34,208 nt of DNA from assembly GCA_006226965.1 (NCBI GenBank), contig SBGQ01000116.1, forward strand, positions 1 through 34,208, read 5' to 3'. The position numbers and the translations under genes are program-made. This stretch comes from a bacterium. Lineage in GTDB: Bacteria; Bacteroidota; Rhodothermia; Balneolales; M1805. The notes beneath the pieces are model-generated. The model was not told the DNA's origin and made no database searches. It saw only the letters and a program-made list of their open reading frames with translations. This document shows positions 31,697 to 34,208 of the stretch, piece by piece. How positions within the stretch are numbered: position 1 is the first letter of the stretch; every line of letters begins with the position of its first letter.

Positions 31697-32167
31697 TTAT
31701 TGGATTTCAAATTCTACTTGGTGGCGAGCGCGGTAACCGGAATCGTATTCATACACAAAATTAAAACGGAAAGGCTCAAAAGGATTAAAGCGAGACATAT
31801 CTATTCCGCTGAAATAAAGCGTATCGGTCGAGTTAATGGTTTGCCACGGAATTTGAAAGATTTCTCTTCCCAATTGTGAACCTAATATAGATTCTAATAC
31901 TACCGGAGCTTTTGGAAAAGCGATGGAAAAATCGAGCGTATTGTCCGGTTTTAAAGTTAACGGTGAAATGTATAGTGTGAATTGCTCTTGCTTTGTTGAA
32001 TCGGCAACAAACTCCCATTCAATGGTCGATTTCGAAATGGGGAGCTCACGGTTAAAAGACGAAAGGTTAGTGGTATTGTCATTTTGTTGATAATATCGCC
32101 ACAAAAAAGAACCCATGAAGGCGAGTACAAAAACGCCGATTACCCAAAAAAGATGTTTTTTATCCAT
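31697..32167 (-). CDS. Hypothetical single-span membrane protein
   Basis: A 156-residue protein with an N-terminal membrane anchor (residues about 6-23, LFWVIGVFVLAFMGSFLW) and a beta-rich extracytoplasmic domain ending YRARHQVEFEIQ. No known motif is visible. It is the first gene of a two-gene operon with the polytopic protein at 30848-31693, with a 3-base gap. Confidence 0.72.
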   Translation of the reverse strand: MDKKHLFWVIGVFVLAFMGSFLWRYYQQNDNTTNLSSFNRELPISKSTIEWEFVADSTKQEQFTLYISPLTLKPDNTLDFSIAFPKAPVVLESILGSQLGREIFQIPWQTINSTDTLYFSGIDMSRFNPFEPFRFNFVYEYDSGYRARHQVEFEIQ

Positions 32168-32298
32168 CCCGAAAAATAGTCCTCGTTTTTGATAAGGTCA
32201 ATGTTGCAAAGAAATAAGCTTAAATGCGGATGTTTTGGAAGATTTTGTGCACAAACTTGTAGTAACTTGTGCCCATCAAACAAATAAATTGAATTGAT

Positions 32299-32604
32299 AT
32301 GCCCATTTTACACTCTGTATTTTTTTATTTCAAAGAGGATATTTCTTCTGATGTAATTGAAGCTCAAACTAAGGCCATTGTTACGGATTTGGCAAAAATT
32401 GAAGTGGTAAAATGGATAAAAGCAGGTGCTCCGTTTGGGATTGATCGTGATGTAGTTGATAACTCGTACGGAACCAGCTTGCATCTCGAAGTTGAAAGCA
32501 AGCAGGACTTGGATGCTTACCAAACGCATCCTATTCATTTGAACTTTGTTGGCCAGTTTAAACCGAATTGGACCGGAATAAAAGTATTTGATACAAAAAT
32601 CTAA
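32299..32604 (+). CDS. Dabb (stress-responsive A/B barrel) domain protein
   Basis: This 101-residue protein has the Dabb dimeric alpha-beta barrel pattern: the opening strand MPILHSVFFYFKED, the middle helix and strand, LHLEVESKQDLDAYQTHPIHL, and the closing strand. Such small proteins bind or convert hydrophobic ligands or are stress-induced; the exact role is not known here. It is a single gene divergent from the 32167 gene. Confidence 0.85.
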   Translation: MPILHSVFFYFKEDISSDVIEAQTKAIVTDLAKIEVVKWIKAGAPFGIDRDVVDNSYGTSLHLEVESKQDLDAYQTHPIHLNFVGQFKPNWTGIKVFDTKI

Positions 32605-32614
32605 GTACAGCTAG

Positions 32615-32648
32615 GGTATTTACTATACCATACTCCTTTTTTTGGTAT
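32615..32648 (+). terminator. Weak terminator or alternating hairpin in the RRM gene leader
   Basis: GGTAT (32615), ATACCA (32625) and TGGTAT (32643) allow two mutually exclusive hairpins. The first is followed by CCTTTTTTTT and could end the Dabb gene transcript; the second absorbs the T-run in its loop. Stems are only 5-6 bp. Confidence 0.35.
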
Positions 32649-32696
32649 TTTGAACTCCCATATACAGCTTATGGACAACCGCAATTATATAGGTTA

Positions 32697-32960
32697 ATGA
32701 CTATGAATATTTATGTTGGAAATCTTTCTTGGAAGGCAAAAAAAAGCGATTTAGAAAATCTTTTTGCGCATTTCGGAACTGTTTCACGTGCATTTATTGT
32801 ACGTGATAAAAAAACCAAACGTTCACGCGGTTTTGGGTTTGTTGAATTCGAAGATGATGCTGCGGGTCAGGCTGCAATCGATCATTTACACAATACGCTT
32901 TTCATGGATAGAGCATTGGTTGTAAATGAAGCCAAACCGAAAGAAGAAAGCGAATCTTAA
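32697..32960 (+). CDS. RRM-domain RNA-binding protein
   Basis: An 87-residue single RNA recognition motif. The RNP2 motif IYVGNL (residues 4-9) and the RNP1 motif RGFGFVEF (residues about 44-51) are intact, with the aromatic residues that stack on RNA. A short acidic tail (KEESES) follows. Such small RRM proteins are common in Bacteroidota and Cyanobacteria and are often cold-induced. A strong terminator follows. ATG at 32703 is an alternative start two codons downstream. Confidence 0.95.
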   Translation: MTMNIYVGNLSWKAKKSDLENLFAHFGTVSRAFIVRDKKTKRSRGFGFVEFEDDAAGQAAIDHLHNTLFMDRALVVNEAKPKEESES

Positions 32961-32981
32961 TACCATCCACGAAATTGATGA

Positions 32982-33009
32982 AGGCTCGGTTTTACTGAGC
33001 CTGTTTTTT
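32982..33009 (+). terminator. Rho-independent terminator ending at the sixA-like start codon
   Basis: AGGCTCGG pairs with CTGAGCCT (one G-U pair) around a TTTTA loop, followed by G and six T residues (33004-33009). The ATG of the next gene begins at 33010, directly after the T-run. Confidence 0.8.
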
Positions 33010-33519
33010 ATGAAAATTGTATTACTTCAGAGACACGCCAAATCGGATTGGTCGAATGCGGGATTAGACGACCACGACAGACCCCTCAATGAAAGAGGAA
33101 AAAAAGACGCACCGCTCATGGCTAAGTTTTTAGTCAAGCAAGAAGTGAAGCCGGAAATTATTATTTCATCAACAGCAGTTCGTGCGCAGGAAACGGCAAT
33201 GCAACATGTTAAGTCTGGTTTGATAAAAGCGAAACAACTGCACGAGAGAAAAGAATTGTATCAGTTTGACGGCTCTACTTACCCTGATGTACTTTCTAAA
33301 TTGAGCGATGAATATGAAACCGCGATGTTGGTGGGACACAACCCAAGCATTGAAATTTTAGCCGGTTTATTGGTTGGAACGTATTCCTTTCCATTGAGAG
33401 CAAACACTGCGTCCATCCATTTGTTTGAGTTAACTATTGATAGTTGGGCTGATTTAAAAAGCGGTTGCGGACAATTGCAATGGTCAGTCGGGCCGAGATT
33501 ACTGAAAGCGTATAAATAG
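33010..33519 (+). CDS. SixA-like histidine phosphatase family protein
   Basis: A 169-residue phosphatase of the histidine phosphatase (phosphoglycerate mutase-like) superfamily. The catalytic histidine lies in the start motif IVLLQRHAKSDW, and the second conserved histidine in LVGHNPSIE. These, with DDHDRPLNERG and SSTAVRAQET, point to the SixA group, which dephosphorylates phosphohistidine in signalling proteins such as HPt domains. The frame is open to 32926, but that would overlap the RRM gene, so the ATG at 33010 is chosen. It is unclear how ribosomes start there because the terminator stem sits just upstream. It could serve the orphan histidine kinase, but this is speculation. Confidence 0.88.
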   Translation: MKIVLLQRHAKSDWSNAGLDDHDRPLNERGKKDAPLMAKFLVKQEVKPEIIISSTAVRAQETAMQHVKSGLIKAKQLHERKELYQFDGSTYPDVLSKLSDEYETAMLVGHNPSIEILAGLLVGTYSFPLRANTASIHLFELTIDSWADLKSGCGQLQWSVGPRLLKAYK

Positions 33520-33527
33520 GGGTTTAT

Positions 33528-33764
33528 TTAAAGCTTATCAAAATCTTCTGGCTCAATATCCGGAACAGCAGACATAATTCGGTCGAAATCGCTACGATTT
33601 CCTTTTTGAGCACGTTCTTTTAAATAATCAATGGTTAGTAAAGCTGACATTTTCTCAGTTACAGCTAATGTGATGAATTGGTTGAGTGATACTGACTCTT
33701 TTTCTGCCAGTTCTTTTAGTTTTTGATGTAATGAGTCCGGTAATCTTAGGCTTAATGTACTCAT
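33528..33764 (-). CDS. Ribbon-helix-helix antitoxin (HicB/Arc-like)
   Basis: This 78-residue protein begins with an Arc/CopG-type ribbon-helix-helix: the strand STLSLRLPDSLHQKL, then the two helices ending SLNQFITLAVTEKMSALL, with an acidic C-terminal tail (DIEPEDFDKL) suited to binding a toxin. Its ATG overlaps the end of the PIN-domain gene by 4 bases (ATGA), so the toxin-like gene comes first. It ends 8 bases from the convergent SixA-like gene. Confidence 0.88.
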   Translation of the reverse strand: MSTLSLRLPDSLHQKLKELAEKESVSLNQFITLAVTEKMSALLTIDYLKERAQKGNRSDFDRIMSAVPDIEPEDFDKL

Positions 33765-34183
33765 GGTATCTCCTTTATGATTTGAAGAAATTCTTTGGCA
33801 GTAACTAGTTGAATTCCAAATTTTTCAACGCCTGAAAAATCGTGTTTATTATAGGTAACAATGTATTGGCTATTTGATCTTACAGCTAATTCAAGAATCA
33901 TATCATCTTTTGGATCTTTCAGAAAGGGTCGCCATAAGAAAAAAACGTTATGCAAGTTTCCAACTGAGCAAACAAAGTCCAAAAATTGATTTAACTCTGT
34001 GGTTTTAAATTGAAGAGAGCTATTGTTTCTTTTTAAAACATCTTCATATTCAATTACAAGAGGAACGGAAAGATTAATTTCAAATTTACCGGTGCCTAAA
34101 AGCGATAACAATCTATATGATGCACCTTGTTTAGAACGAAGAGCGGAGAAGACAGTATTTGTATCTAAAATAATTTGATGCAT
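33761..34183 (-). CDS. PIN-domain toxin
   Basis: A 140-residue PIN-domain nuclease of the PIN_3 / putative toxin component group. The acidic metal-binding residues are present: Asp7 in IILDTNTV, Glu45/Glu47 in VIEYEDVL, Asp93/Asp94 in DPKDDMILELA and Asp115 in TYNKHDF. PIN toxins cleave RNA. It overlaps the following ribbon-helix-helix gene by 4 bases, forming a type II toxin-antitoxin operon in toxin-first order. Just upstream is an AT-rich palindrome at the window edge. Confidence 0.9.
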   Translation of the reverse strand: MHQIILDTNTVFSALRSKQGASYRLLSLLGTGKFEINLSVPLVIEYEDVLKRNNSSLQFKTTELNQFLDFVCSVGNLHNVFFLWRPFLKDPKDDMILELAVRSNSQYIVTYNKHDFSGVEKFGIQLVTAKEFLQIIKEIP

Positions 34184-34194
34184 AATAACAGTGG

Positions 34195-34208
34195 TATTAT
34201 ATATAATA
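34195..34208. promoter_or_regulatory. AT-rich palindrome upstream of the PIN/RHH operon
   Basis: TATTATATATAATA is a perfect 14-bp palindrome 12 bases before the PIN start codon. It may be an operator for the ribbon-helix-helix protein or part of the promoter. The window ends within this region. Confidence 0.35.

Overview
The window looks like chromosomal DNA from a free-living member of the Bacteroidota or the related Balneolota/Rhodothermota. The evidence is moderate AT richness, few Shine-Dalgarno sequences, promoters of the Bacteroidota form (TTG, about 19-20 bp, TAnnTTTG) at two loci, a C-terminal YPNPFNPTT tail typical of type IX secretion cargo, lipoprotein and 'AQ' signal peptides, and a large zincin of the DUF5117/DUF5118 type. 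A PhaR/phasin locus together with that tail favours a Balneola-like organism, but this is inference. No rRNA, tRNA, CRISPR array, transposase or phage gene is visible, and no gene-free stretch exceeds 300 bases.

Region 1 (1-3350): a patatin-like lipase, two phasins and a PhaR-type regulator, all on the minus strand, form a storage-granule locus without a visible polymer synthase. The phaR promoter has paired palindromes that look like an autoregulatory operator. A ComEA-like helix-hairpin-helix protein diverges from it.

Region 2 (3444-12085): housekeeping genes. plsY-gpsA (phospholipid synthesis), an AlbA_2-domain protein coupled to an A-type Fe-S carrier, an NhaC antiporter, trxB facing it across a bidirectional terminator, then dnaX-ybaB-recR. 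DnaX lacks its zinc-binding module.

Region 3 (12086-22863): minus strand. A tightly packed operon runs sensor histidine kinase, secreted FecR-domain protein, 1568-residue PKD-repeat protein, and RluF pseudouridine synthase, with gaps of 4, 1 and -1 bases. Downstream is a yefM-yoeB toxin-antitoxin pair with its own promoter and three evenly spaced TGTACA boxes. Upstream is an exported peroxiredoxin-like protein.

Region 4 (23127-29889): envelope and accessory genes: a lipoprotein zinc metalloprotease, a type IX-type secreted protein translationally coupled to a small Imm31-like protein, a lipoprotein gene bracketed by 35-bp near-identical direct repeats, a REP-like hairpin, and a GH30 glycosidase lipoprotein.

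Region 5 (30078-34208): three uncharacterised membrane proteins, a Dabb-domain protein, an RRM RNA-binding protein, a SixA-like phosphatase whose start codon touches the preceding terminator, and a PIN/ribbon-helix-helix toxin-antitoxin pair at the edge.

The strongest candidates for undescribed biology are the kinase-FecR-PKD-RluF operon, the patatin/phasin/PhaR granule locus with its operator, and the repeat-bracketed accessory segment after the secreted protein.
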